Assembly (NCBI GenBank): GCA_002007295.1
Contig: LNZM01000126.1
Span: 1 to 42,562, forward strand
Length of the DNA: 42,562 nt
Direction of reading: 5' to 3'
Source: Candidatus Epulonipiscioides saccharophilum
Lineage (GTDB): Bacteria; Bacillota; Clostridia; Lachnospirales; Cellulosilyticaceae
Below are positions 9,758-19,830 of the stretch, one piece after another. The notes beneath the pieces were generated by a model. The model searched no databases. It worked only from the letters and a program-made list of their open reading frames with translations, and was not told the origin of the DNA. Both the position numbers and the translations under genes were made by a program. Numbering within the stretch: the first letter of the stretch is position 1; the number at the start of each line of letters is the position of its first letter.

Positions 9758-11128
9758 TTATCTTTCCTTCCTTATCGCCTTCACGATTTCTTCTAAATGC
9801 ATTCCTCTGGATGCCTTAATTAAGACAGTATCAGACGGTTTAATGCACACATCTAATGAATTTATAAAATCTTCTTTTGAATCGAAATGAACAACTTCTA
9901 TATTATCTGATAAATTACTAATAGTATCACAAGTAACTTTAGAAGCTGCGCCTATAGTGTACACACAGTTTAATCTTCTTTCGGATATATATTCTCCTAA
10001 TTTTCTATGAATTCTTTCGGTATAATCACCTAATTCGAAGATATCCCCCAATACAGCTATACGCCTATTTTTGGTTATATAATTTTCTAATACTTTTATT
10101 GCAGCAACCATTGAATCATAACTAGCATTGTAAGTGTCGTCTATTAATGTTAAATCCGAATGAGAGGTGATTTGCATTCTCATTTTTTCGGTTTTGTAGT
10201 TATTAAGACCCTTGGTTATATCACTTTGTGAAATTCCTAATTTTTCAGCAATAATTATTGCTACCATAGCATTTAAGGCCATATGTTGACCCGGCGATGG
10301 CACTTTAATTTTAAAAGCTGTTGTTGGCGTATAAATAACCGCTTCCGTTATAACACCATAAGAGGTTACGTTTGTTGCGTGATAATCTGAATCTTGAGAA
10401 AATCCAAACGTAATCCAATTATCTTGTTTTTTTTCTAAAAGAAGTGGTTCATCTCCATTTATAATTACAATTCCATCAGGTTTTAGCCCTTCTAATATTT
10501 CTAATTTGGCTTTTAAAATACCTTCCCTAGAGCCTAAATTTTCTATATGAGCAGTACCAATATTAGTAATAACGGCAAAATCCGGTTTTGCTACCTGCGT
10601 CAATTTGCTTAATTCATTAAAATGATTCATACCCATTTCTATAACACTAATTTCATCATCAGGTGATAAACTAAAAATAGTTTTTGGTACACCTATATCA
10701 TTATTATAATTTCCTATCGTTTTATGAACTTTAAACTTTGTTTCTAAAACTGTTGCTATCATTTCTTTAGTGGTCGTTTTTCCAACACTACCTGTTACAG
10801 CAATAACTTTTTGATTAAATTTTTCATTATAATACTCGGCTAAATTTAGCAATGCTTTTTTTGTATCTTCAACAAATATTGTAATTAAGTTAGGATAAAT
10901 CGTAGAACTTTCTTGAGATGTAAGCGTTGCTATGGCCCCCATTGCAATAACATCTTGTATATAATCATGGCCATCGAATTTTTTGCCTTTTATTGGGACA
11001 AAGAGTCCATTATAAACTCTTTGTCGAGAATCTATGAAAATTTCTTCTATTAAAACATGTTCGTTATTTTCTTGATTTAAACATTTTCCATTTGTACAAA
11101 CTAAAATTTCTTTTATTGATAATTGCAT
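9758..11128 (-). CDS. murF: UDP-MurNAc-tripeptide--D-alanyl-D-alanine ligase MurF
   Basis: VTGSVGKTTTKEMI, IEMGMNHFNELSKL, LIDDTYNASYDSM. Confidence 0.95.
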   Translation of the reverse strand: MQLSIKEILVCTNGKCLNQENNEHVLIEEIFIDSRQRVYNGLFVPIKGKKFDGHDYIQDVIAMGAIATLTSQESSTIYPNLITIFVEDTKKALLNLAEYYNEKFNQKVIAVTGSVGKTTTKEMIATVLETKFKVHKTIGNYNNDIGVPKTIFSLSPDDEISVIEMGMNHFNELSKLTQVAKPDFAVITNIGTAHIENLGSREGILKAKLEILEGLKPDGIVIINGDEPLLLEKKQDNWITFGFSQDSDYHATNVTSYGVITEAVIYTPTTAFKIKVPSPGQHMALNAMVAIIIAEKLGISQSDITKGLNNYKTEKMRMQITSHSDLTLIDDTYNASYDSMVAAIKVLENYITKNRRIAVLGDIFELGDYTERIHRKLGEYISERRLNCVYTIGAASKVTCDTISNLSDNIEVVHFDSKEDFINSLDVCIKPSDTVLIKASRGMHLEEIVKAIRKER

Positions 11129-11132
11129 ACTA

Positions 11133-12578
11133 TCACTCCTTTGCTAAAAATTCTGACACCACTTCACTATCATCAAAGTGTATGATACCATCTTTTAAAT
11201 GCTGATAAGTTTCGTGTCCCTTACCTGCTATCAAAATAACGTCATCTTTTTTTGCAAGTGATAAAGCTTTTACTATTGCAGTTTTTCTATCTGGTTCAAT
11301 TTCGTAAGATACGGAATGTTTTTTGGCCCCTATTTCTATCTGTTTTATTATTTGATCTGGTTCTTCACTTCTTGGATTATCCGAAGTAATATACACTTTA
11401 TCAGAGTATTTAGTAGCTATTTCACCCATAATTGGCCTTTTTTTGTTATCTCTATCTCCACCGCATCCAAAAACAGTAATAATATTACCTTTGGCGAAAT
11501 TTTTAATTGCTAACAATACATTTTCTAAACCATCTGGCGTGTGTGCATAATCAACTAATACACTATAACCTTTAGAAGACTGAAAACTTTGTACTCGTCC
11601 TGGTATTCCCTTAGCTCCTTTTAAATGATCAGCTATAAAATCTAGAGGTACGCCCAGTTTATATGCACAAATAATAGCACACATCGTATTATAAACTGTA
11701 AATTTACCAGGTATTGGCACTACAATCTGTATTTCTTTACCTTTATAATTTAATTTATATCTCGTTTCTTGTGCGTGTATTTCTATATCTGTTGCAAAAA
11801 AAGTTGCAGGATTTTCTATCCCATAAGTAATTGACTCATTCTTAGATGCATCTAACATAATTTGACTATATGAGCTGTCAACGTTTATTACACTAGTCTT
11901 ACACATTTTAAATAACTTTGCTTTTGCATGAGCATAATTATCCATTGTCTCATGAAAGTCTAAATGATCTTGAGTTAAATTTGTAAAGGCTCCAATATCA
12001 AAGTCACATCCGTCTACTCTATTTAATTCTAACGCATGAGACGAAACTTCCATTATAGCTACATCAACATTTTGATCGTTCATTTTACGAAATAATTTTT
12101 GCAAATCTAAGGATTCAGGAGTGGTTCTAGCCGTTTCTAAAACTTGAGTACCGATGCGATTTTCGATAGTTCCAATCACACCAATTTTTTTGTTATAAGC
12201 TTCTAATATACTGGCTAATAAAAAAGTTGTACTAGTTTTTCCGTTAGTGCCAGTTACGCCGACTAAACTTAAATCCATAGAAGGATTGCCATAAAAATTA
12301 TTAGCTATTCTAGCCATAGTGGCACGACTATCCTTTACTTTTATAACAGTAATATTTTGTTCGACTTCCACATTTTCGGATACAACAATGACTTTAGCGC
12401 CATTGCTAATGCTACCTGCTATAAATTTATGTCCATCACTTGTAAATCCTTTTATTGCAATAAACAATCCGTTTTTCGTTTTGATTCTAGAGTCGTAAAT
12501 TATATCGCTAATTTCTCTGTTAATTTCCCCCTGTAGTAATTCATATTCAATGCCGTCTAACACTTTTTTAAGCTCCAT
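11133..12578 (-). CDS. murE: UDP-MurNAc-L-Ala-D-Glu ligase MurE, probably meso-DAP adding
   Basis: GVTGTNGKTSTTFL, EVSSHAL, VDYAHTPDGLENVL, DNPRSEEP (DNPR motif associated with meso-DAP specificity). Confidence 0.95.
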   Translation of the reverse strand: MELKKVLDGIEYELLQGEINREISDIIYDSRIKTKNGLFIAIKGFTSDGHKFIAGSISNGAKVIVVSENVEVEQNITVIKVKDSRATMARIANNFYGNPSMDLSLVGVTGTNGKTSTTFLLASILEAYNKKIGVIGTIENRIGTQVLETARTTPESLDLQKLFRKMNDQNVDVAIMEVSSHALELNRVDGCDFDIGAFTNLTQDHLDFHETMDNYAHAKAKLFKMCKTSVINVDSSYSQIMLDASKNESITYGIENPATFFATDIEIHAQETRYKLNYKGKEIQIVVPIPGKFTVYNTMCAIICAYKLGVPLDFIADHLKGAKGIPGRVQSFQSSKGYSVLVDYAHTPDGLENVLLAIKNFAKGNIITVFGCGGDRDNKKRPIMGEIATKYSDKVYITSDNPRSEEPDQIIKQIEIGAKKHSVSYEIEPDRKTAIVKALSLAKKDDVILIAGKGHETYQHLKDGIIHFDDSEVVSEFLAKE

Positions 12579-12727
12579 AACAAACCCTCTTTCCTTAAAA
12601 GTTTAATATATAATAATCGCAATAATAATTACAAAAACATGAACGCACATTAATTTGTTATGATATTCTTATTTATAATTACAATTACTATAACCATGAA
12701 CATATTAATTATAACACATTATGCATA

Positions 12728-14692
12728 TTAGGTATATAAAATAATTTTGCTAGTTTTATTAATTATTTCACCTTCTGCAGGAAATTGATCTATAACGGTA
12801 CCACCTTCACCGATTATTTCTACTAGCACACCTTCTATATATAATTTAGACTTAGCATCTTTTAGTTCCATATCCTTAAAGTTCTGTACTACATAAGTTT
12901 GAGTTTCTAACATTTGTAATTCTTCTTCAGTATAGCGTGGCTCTATTCCAAGATAAGGTAGAGCATTGGCTAAAATTTCCTTCATTACTGGTCCAGCAAT
13001 AGTACCACCATAGTATACGCCCTGTGGCTCATCAATTAGAACAATACCAATAATTTTTGGGTCGTCCGCTGGTGCGAAAGCACAAAAGGAGGCTATATAT
13101 TTGTGTGATCCTCTTGGTAATTTTTGTGATGTAGCTGTTTTTCCACCTATTTTATATCCTGGAATATAACATTTATGGCCCGTACCAACAGAAACAACAC
13201 TCTCTAAAATTTCTTTCATTTGGTCACTAATTTCTTTGTCTATTATTTGATTATTGGTTGTGTAGTCAAACTCTTTAATAACATCTCCATTATTATTTAA
13301 CACATATTTGGCAAAATGCGGGATTACTTGTGTTCCACCATTAATCACTGTTGCTGCAGCACTTAAAAGCTGGATTGGTGTAATTTGAAATGATTGACCA
13401 AATGATATAGTAGCAAGTTCTACCGGTCCAATATTATTTTGCTTATGCATTATACCTCTTGCTTCACCCGGTAAGTCTATTCCTGTCTTTCTCATAAATC
13501 CAAATTCATCCATATATTGATAAAATACAGGGGCACTTATAGCATCGCCTACTAACATAAATACAGGATTACATGAATTTTGAACGCCTTGAGCAAATGT
13601 TTGTTCTCCATGTGGATCAGTACTTCTCCAGCATTTAATTTTTACTCCTCCGACCATATGATATCCATTGCAGTAAAATGGTGTCTCAGGTGTTACCACT
13701 TGCTCCGATAATCCAATTGCCGATGTAAATATCTTAAAAGTGGAGCCAGGCTCATAGGTATCACTGATCGCAAAATTTCTCCACATTTCATTTAATTCAT
13801 TTTGTTTTTGATTAGCATCCAGTGTATCCCATATTTCTAAAGTTTTTGGATCCTGAACTGTAAACGGATCATTCAAATTAAATGTCGGACTATTGGCCAA
13901 AGCATAAATTTCTCCGTTTTGAGGATTCATTAAAATAATTGTTCCACCCTTAGCTTTTTTTTCTGCTACAACATTGTCAATGGTTTGTTGAGCATATTCT
14001 TGAAGAGTAATATCAATCGAGGTAACAAGGTTATGGCCATTGGTCGGTTCTATTCTTACCTCTGCTTCATTTTCGGTTCTTTCACCTTTGCCATTAGTTT
14101 TCATTAAGATTTTTCCGGAAGTACCTTTTAAATATTCATCATATTTTACTTCTAGTCCAACAATACCCTGGTTATCCTTTCCTACGAATCCTAAAGCATG
14201 GGCAGCTAACTCTTCATATGGATAATATCTTTGGGAATCTTCATCCACCTTAACACCAGGTAAATTTAAGATTCTAATAGAATCAGCTAGTTCCTTATCA
14301 ACCTTAGTAGCTATTCTTTCAAAAGAAACATGCTTGGTAACTTTTTTATAAACTTCATCATAATTTTTATCTAACATTTCAGACAATATTGATGCTACAT
14401 ATTCCGGGTCTTCTATTTGAACCCGAACAACGCCAATGGTAAAAACCGAGGCGCTAGTAGCAATAATATTTCCGTTTGTATCTAAAATATCACCTCTAGT
14501 CGGAGTTATATTACGATCTCTAGTATGCTGATCGAATGCTTTTTCCTGCAATCCGGCACCTTCTATCACTTGAACATGATATAGCCTAGTAATCATGAAC
14601 AAAAAAAGGCCAATAAATATTGAAAGTAAAATCAAAATTCTTCTTTTAATCTTAATAGGCGTTTTATCCATAAAATTTTCCATTCCTTTCAT
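12728..14692 (-). CDS. Class B PBP (SpoVD/FtsI-like) with C-terminal PASTA domain; KTA in place of KTG
   Basis: N-terminal TM, RGDILDTNG, EPGSTFKIFTS (SxxK), QNSCNPV (SxN), IGGKTATSQK, PASTA-like tail. Confidence 0.92.
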   Translation of the reverse strand: MKGMENFMDKTPIKIKRRILILLSIFIGLFLFMITRLYHVQVIEGAGLQEKAFDQHTRDRNITPTRGDILDTNGNIIATSASVFTIGVVRVQIEDPEYVASILSEMLDKNYDEVYKKVTKHVSFERIATKVDKELADSIRILNLPGVKVDEDSQRYYPYEELAAHALGFVGKDNQGIVGLEVKYDEYLKGTSGKILMKTNGKGERTENEAEVRIEPTNGHNLVTSIDITLQEYAQQTIDNVVAEKKAKGGTIILMNPQNGEIYALANSPTFNLNDPFTVQDPKTLEIWDTLDANQKQNELNEMWRNFAISDTYEPGSTFKIFTSAIGLSEQVVTPETPFYCNGYHMVGGVKIKCWRSTDPHGEQTFAQGVQNSCNPVFMLVGDAISAPVFYQYMDEFGFMRKTGIDLPGEARGIMHKQNNIGPVELATISFGQSFQITPIQLLSAAATVINGGTQVIPHFAKYVLNNNGDVIKEFDYTTNNQIIDKEISDQMKEILESVVSVGTGHKCYIPGYKIGGKTATSQKLPRGSHKYIASFCAFAPADDPKIIGIVLIDEPQGVYYGGTIAGPVMKEILANALPYLGIEPRYTEEELQMLETQTYVVQNFKDMELKDAKSKLYIEGVLVEIIGEGGTVIDQFPAEGEIINKTSKIILYT

Positions 14693-14868
14693 TTATCACA
14701 TATGTACTTAATTCTAAGTTCATTTAATACTATTATTTTTAGTTGTTGCAGTATTTTCAACTACAACAACTTAGTAATTTTAGTTAATTTTAAAAACACA
14801 GTTATACCATAATAATATTTTATTTTTAAAAGTACGTCTTTATTACTAAAATTTTTTAATAAATGTTT

Positions 14869-17082
14869 CTAATTGCTAGTATTTACTATAATTTTAGAAT
14901 TTCTATCTAATAAAGTACCGGCTGGCGGAATTTGGTTTAAAATTTGCAAATCTGATTCGCCGTATATTTCTAAAAATAAAGCAGTACCCAACATTTTTTT
15001 TGCATCAGCAGGAAACAAGCCAACTAAATTTGGGACATTGACTAAGGATTGAGTTTTGTTAGTTTCCAGATAAAGAGTAATGTTTGCGCCAATAGGCAAC
15101 ATAATTCCTGCAGCAGGATATTGTTCAGCAACTATATTACCACCACCTTTTGTGATAACATCTAATTCTAATTCATTTACAAGTTCTATGGCGTTATAAA
15201 TATCCATGTTTCTAAGATCTGGTACCTTTACTAAATTAACCTGCATAGGTTTTTGATTATCACCAAAAAGTTCAAAAGAAGGCAAAATTTCTTTCATTAT
15301 AGTGCTAAAGGCTAGGCCTGTCCCACCAATTTCATCATTTCTTGGTTCATCCATAAGGATCATAGCAACAATTTTAGGTTTTTCTATAGGGGTATACCCG
15401 ATAAAAGAAAGAATAGACTTTTTTTCATCACGAGGATAGCCTTTTTCGGCTGTTCCTGTTTTACCGCCAATTCTATATCCTGGTACAGCAGCAAATCCTC
15501 CGGTTCCTGTAGTAACTACTGATTCTAGATCCTGAGTAATTAATTTCGAAGTCTCAGTTGATATGACTTGCCTTTTTACAGTTGGAGTTTTGCTATAAAT
15601 AATACTTCCACCTGAATCGATAATATGAGAAACGACATACGGTTCGATAAGATAGCCACCGTTTATAACGCTGTTAAAACCGGTTAATAGTTGCATAGGA
15701 GTCAATTTAAAGTTTTGGCCCATCGATGCTGTAGCTTTTTCTAACGGCCCAAACTGTTCTAAATCATGAATTATACCTATTCTTTCACCGGCCAAATCGA
15801 TGCCTGTTTTTTCTAACAATCCGAATTCCAACATATATTCGTAAAAGATATCATTGGGTACTAAATTAGCTATCTCTATTACGCCCGGATTGCATGAATT
15901 AGCCAAAACCTGCTCGACTGTTTGAATGCCATGTCCTGGTCCATACCAGCAGTTTACGTTAGTTCCGGCGACATTTATGGAACCTGTACAGTTTGCACGA
16001 AATTCATCTGGTTGTAAATATCCTAAATCTAATGCTGCAGCAACCATCAAAGGCTTAAAAGTTGAACCAGGTTCATAAACATTTTGAATGTTATAATTTC
16101 TCCATGCTCTATACAGCTCCTCGGATTTTTGTTCTGGTGTCATTTCATTCCATTCTGGCCCTAATTGAGAACTAAGATTACCATAAGTATTTGGATTGAA
16201 CGATGGGTAAGAATACATTGCGTAAATTTCGCCTGTATTTGGATTCATAATTATTGCTGAAGCTGCAACGGGGTCCGATTTTTGTACAAAATCATTCATG
16301 ACTGCCTGAACAGTTTGTTCTATCGTCTCATCTATAGTTAAAACTAAACTAGAGCCATTAATAGCCGGTATAGTTTTATTAGTTAACAATTCACCACTAG
16401 TTATGTTCGTAAATATACGGCCCGGCTCACCTTTTAGATATGGATTATAAAATTGCTCTAAGCCATATTGTCCTTCAACACCATTGTAGAAACCTATCAT
16501 TGCTGAAGCGAAATCACCTTTTGGATATATTCTTAGTGCAGACTGAATATAAGATACTGTTTTTAATTTTAATGCAACCAATCTATCTTTATCTGAAATA
16601 GAAATATCTTTTAAAAATAATTTGTAACGACTATTAGCACTTTTATTTAACATTTCTATTATAGCTATTTCGGATTGGCCGGAAAACTTAGCTAATTCAG
16701 TGATAATCCTATTTCTTTCTACTTCATCAACATCTTCTAACAACGTTTTAGGATCTAGTATAACATCATAGGCTATCTGACTTACTGCTAGAGTTTTACT
16801 ATTTTTGTCTAAAATACTTCCTCTTAGAGGATCTAGAATTACATCTTTTTTACTCAGTCTATCCAGTACTGCTAACTCATACTTTTGATTATCATTAATC
16901 CATATAAACAACATTTTAATTATTAATAATAGTAAAACAGTTAGATAGCCTAAAAGCATCACTACTGCTCTATTTCTAAACCTTAATCTTCGGATTTTTG
17001 TTGTTTCTGGTTTTGCCTTAATCCTAAAAATTTTACTCTGCTTAAACTTCTTAAATTTGCCCATCTTTTTTTTATTTGTCAT
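14869..17082 (-). CDS. Class B PBP (SpoVD/FtsI-like) with PASTA domains
   Basis: N-terminal TM, RGSILDKNSKTLA, EPGSTFKPLMV, ANSCNPG, IGGKTGTAEK, PASTA repeats (VPDLRNMDIYNAI..., VPNLVGLFPADA...). Confidence 0.93.
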   Translation of the reverse strand: MTNKKKMGKFKKFKQSKIFRIKAKPETTKIRRLRFRNRAVVMLLGYLTVLLLLIIKMLFIWINDNQKYELAVLDRLSKKDVILDPLRGSILDKNSKTLAVSQIAYDVILDPKTLLEDVDEVERNRIITELAKFSGQSEIAIIEMLNKSANSRYKLFLKDISISDKDRLVALKLKTVSYIQSALRIYPKGDFASAMIGFYNGVEGQYGLEQFYNPYLKGEPGRIFTNITSGELLTNKTIPAINGSSLVLTIDETIEQTVQAVMNDFVQKSDPVAASAIIMNPNTGEIYAMYSYPSFNPNTYGNLSSQLGPEWNEMTPEQKSEELYRAWRNYNIQNVYEPGSTFKPLMVAAALDLGYLQPDEFRANCTGSINVAGTNVNCWYGPGHGIQTVEQVLANSCNPGVIEIANLVPNDIFYEYMLEFGLLEKTGIDLAGERIGIIHDLEQFGPLEKATASMGQNFKLTPMQLLTGFNSVINGGYLIEPYVVSHIIDSGGSIIYSKTPTVKRQVISTETSKLITQDLESVVTTGTGGFAAVPGYRIGGKTGTAEKGYPRDEKKSILSFIGYTPIEKPKIVAMILMDEPRNDEIGGTGLAFSTIMKEILPSFELFGDNQKPMQVNLVKVPDLRNMDIYNAIELVNELELDVITKGGGNIVAEQYPAAGIMLPIGANITLYLETNKTQSLVNVPNLVGLFPADAKKMLGTALFLEIYGESDLQILNQIPPAGTLLDRNSKIIVNTSN

Positions 17083-17416
17083 ATCTAGTGAAACTTTCTT
17101 CTCCTACATCTATATAAACTATTTGATGTGCCATAGGTTTATGCATAAAAAGTTCATTGATTGCTTTATTTTCAATAACATCTAAATTATAAACCTTGGC
17201 CAGTTGTGAGGTTAATTCATTAAATTTACTCTGATCTTTTTGCCATGAAGTTATAGCCGACTTTAAATTATGCTGAGTTTGAATTAGTTTAGAATTTAAA
17301 TATATATATGCAAAAGACGTAACAAAAACCAGTGTTCCACATATAGAACTAATTAATATGGTATTAATACGTTGCCTACGATTTTTATAAATTTTTTGAT
17401 GATAATGATCAGGCAT
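17072..17416 (-). CDS. FtsL-like small bitopic division protein
   Basis: Single TM plus coiled-coil-like extracellular part, position between rsmH and the PBPs. Confidence 0.7.
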   Translation of the reverse strand: MPDHYHQKIYKNRRQRINTILISSICGTLVFVTSFAYIYLNSKLIQTQHNLKSAITSWQKDQSKFNELTSQLAKVYNLDVIENKAINELFMHKPMAHQIVYIDVGEESFTRYDK

Positions 17417-17474
17417 GAGAAATCCTCCATTTTTATAAATTTTTGATGATGATTAGGCATGAAAAATCCTCCAT
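17383..17474 (-). repeat. Tandem duplication of the RBS/start region of the FtsL-like gene
   Basis: ttttataaattttttgatgataatgatcaggcatgagaaatcctccat (17383-17430) followed by ttttataaatttttgatgatgattaggcatgaaaaatcctccat (17431-17474); creates a second GGAGGA+ATGCCT start. Confidence 0.93.
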
Positions 17475-17494
17475 GTTAATCAAATCAACATTTA

Positions 17495-18430
17495 TCAAAT
17501 TTTTTCTAAAATTCTTAACTTTGCACTTTTAGAACGAGAATTTTGCTCTATTTCCAATTTAGTTGGTAATATAGGCTTTTTAGTTATAACAGTTACTTTA
17601 CTTTTTTGATTACAAATACAAACAGGAAAATCAGATGGACATGTGCAAGGATTTTCTAATTGTCTAAAAGTATGTTTTACAATCCGATCTTCTAAAGAGT
17701 GAAAAGTAATGATACATAGGCGACCACCGACATTTAACTTTTGAACAATATCGTTTATCACTGGTGCGATCACATCAATTTCTTTATTAACTTCTATTCT
17801 AATAGCTTGAAATGTACGTTTAGCCGGATGACTACCATCTAACCTTGCAGATTTAGGAATAGCCTTCTTAATTATTTCGACCAATTCAGAAGTTGTATTA
17901 ATAGGCTGATAAGTTCTGTAGTCTAAAATAAATTTGGCAATCCGTTTAGCCCATCTTTCCTCTCCATAATTTTTAATAATATTAGCAAGATCATTTTCCG
18001 AATAAGAATTAACAATATCAAAAGCGCTAAAGGATCTCTCCTGGTCCATCCGCATATCTAGGGCAGCATCTTTCATGTAAGAAAATCCTCTATCGGCTTC
18101 ATCTAATTGATAAGAGGATACGCCCAAATCTAGTAATGCTCCATCTATTTTATCTATGCCAAATTCATCTAAAATATCTTTAGTGGCAATAAAATTATTT
18201 TTAGTTATTAAGACTTTACAGGCCATTTTTTCTAGCCTTTGTCTAGATTGTTTTATTGCATCCGAATCTTGATCTATTCCAATAAAGGTGCCATTCTGAC
18301 TTAATTTTTTGCATATTTCTTCTGCATGGCCAGCGCCACCCAGCGTTCCATCTAGATAAGTTCCATTGTCCTTAATGTTAAGCCCCTCGATACATTCTTT
18401 TAAAAGCACTGATATATGATTAAATTCCAT
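17495..18430 (-). CDS. rsmH: 16S rRNA (cytosine1402-N4)-methyltransferase RsmH
   Basis: [55 protein letters not shown]. Confidence 0.97.
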   Translation of the reverse strand: MEFNHISVLLKECIEGLNIKDNGTYLDGTLGGAGHAEEICKKLSQNGTFIGIDQDSDAIKQSRQRLEKMACKVLITKNNFIATKDILDEFGIDKIDGALLDLGVSSYQLDEADRGFSYMKDAALDMRMDQERSFSAFDIVNSYSENDLANIIKNYGEERWAKRIAKFILDYRTYQPINTTSELVEIIKKAIPKSARLDGSHPAKRTFQAIRIEVNKEIDVIAPVINDIVQKLNVGGRLCIITFHSLEDRIVKHTFRQLENPCTCPSDFPVCICNQKSKVTVITKKPILPTKLEIEQNSRSKSAKLRILEKI

Positions 18431-18712
18431 CTAAAAATCCTCTACTATATATTATTTTAACTTCTGCAATTTGTATAATAATTTCGTCTTGAGTTGTGTA
18501 TACTAATCACAAATGTTCTAATTATTATTATAAAAAATTCTGCTGAAAAATGCAATACTTTTTTATTTTTTGTCGCAAAACACAGTTGTTTCTTTAATAA
18601 AAATAATACTAAAAAATAAAATGCAACTTTTCTGAAGAATTTTAAATAAATTTCTTAGAATATTGATTATAATCATAATATATATTTTACTTTAATCATT
18701 GGAGGTAAACAC

Positions 18713-19351
18713 ATGTCTGTAGTATTAGAAGAAATTTCAGAAGCACTAAAAAAAGGAAAATCTAAAACTGTAAAAGAAAAAGTTCAGCAAGCAATTGATG
18801 AGGGCATACCTGTAAAAACTATCCTAGATGAATCTTTACTTAAATCTATGGGTGAAATAGGTGTAAGATTTAAAGCCAACGAAATTTTTGTTCCTGAAGT
18901 TTTAGTTGCGGCTAGAGCAATGAACGCCGGCCTAGCATTGTTAGAACCGCTTCTTGCCGAAGAAGGTGTTGAGCCTATTGGTACAGTAGTAATAGGTACG
19001 GTTAAAGGAGACTTACACGACATCGGTAAAAACTTGGTAGCCATGATGCTTCGTGGTGCAGGATTAGAAGTTATCGATGCAGGAGTAGACGTTTCTACGG
19101 ATAAATTCTTAGAATTAGCAGAAAAACACAACGCACAAATTATATGTATGTCATCACTTCTTACCACAACCATGGAAGCTACCGGTGAGATTATAAAGGA
19201 AATGGAAGAGCGTGGAGTACGTGACAAATATAAAATTATGATCGGTGGTGCTCCAGTTACAGACGAATTTGCAAAAAAAGTTGGAGCGGATTATTATACT
19301 CCGGACGCAGCGACAGCAGCCGAAGTTGCAAAGCAAATCGTAACTGCATAA
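18713..19351 (+). CDS. Methyltransferase cognate corrinoid protein (MtbC/MtaC-like, B12-binding)
   Basis: GTVKGDLHDIGKNLV (DxHxxG cobalamin ligand motif), MNAGLALLEPLL helical domain, GGAPVTDEFAKKVGADYYTPDA. Confidence 0.95.
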   Translation: MSVVLEEISEALKKGKSKTVKEKVQQAIDEGIPVKTILDESLLKSMGEIGVRFKANEIFVPEVLVAARAMNAGLALLEPLLAEEGVEPIGTVVIGTVKGDLHDIGKNLVAMMLRGAGLEVIDAGVDVSTDKFLELAEKHNAQIICMSSLLTTTMEATGEIIKEMEERGVRDKYKIMIGGAPVTDEFAKKVGADYYTPDAATAAEVAKQIVTA

Positions 19352-19380
19352 TAAATCATAATTATAAATTTTAAATTAAG

Positions 19381-19715
19381 TAGCTATTAGTGGGTTATAG
19401 GATCGTCTATCTCCTATTAATCGGCTACTAAATAAAATGGCTGGTCAATTACTATTAATCAGCTACTAATTAAGAGATTGATCGATTACTATCAACTACT
19501 AATTAAGAGGCTAATCAACTACTATTAATTGGCTACTAATTAAGAGGTTGATCGACTACTATTAATCAGCTATTAACAAAATGGCTCATTGACTATTATT
19601 AATCAGCTATTAATTAATAGGCTAATCGACTACTCTTAATCAACCACTAATTAATAGACTAATTGACGACTCTTAATCGGCCACTAATTAATAGGCTAAT
19701 CGACTACTAACAGAC
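19381..19715. repeat. Degenerate ~37-bp tandem repeat array, about 8-9 units
   Basis: Recurring ggctaatcgactactattaatcagctactaattaa; gct/cc-acta anchors near 19424, 19462, 19532, 19569, 19606, 19643, 19680. Confidence 0.9.
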
Positions 19716-19830
19716 TACTCAAAAAAATACTAATACACATATACAATAACGGATTTTTATAAATCATAATAACATGTCATCACAATAAATTCAAATATAT
19801 TATTATAATAATTAGGAGGATTAATTTATT

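Noticed and set aside
12600-12725. Possible gene-end echo between the PBP and murE (similar aattaca..catgaac..attaat segments)
   Set aside because: Similarity is short and AT-rich, and could not be linked to the PBP 3' end.
14745-14780. agttgttg...caacaact inverted repeat between the two PBP genes as a terminator
   Set aside because: No clear poly-T tract in the minus-strand direction; kept as an unclassified hairpin.
18784-19227. 147-aa minus-strand ORF antisense to the corrinoid protein
   Set aside because: Fully antisense to a strongly supported CDS; low-complexity Ser/Thr/Pro-rich translation typical of shadow ORFs.
19381-19715. Possible CRISPR array (37-bp period)
   Set aside because: Units are contiguous and degenerate with no spacers and no cas genes in the window.
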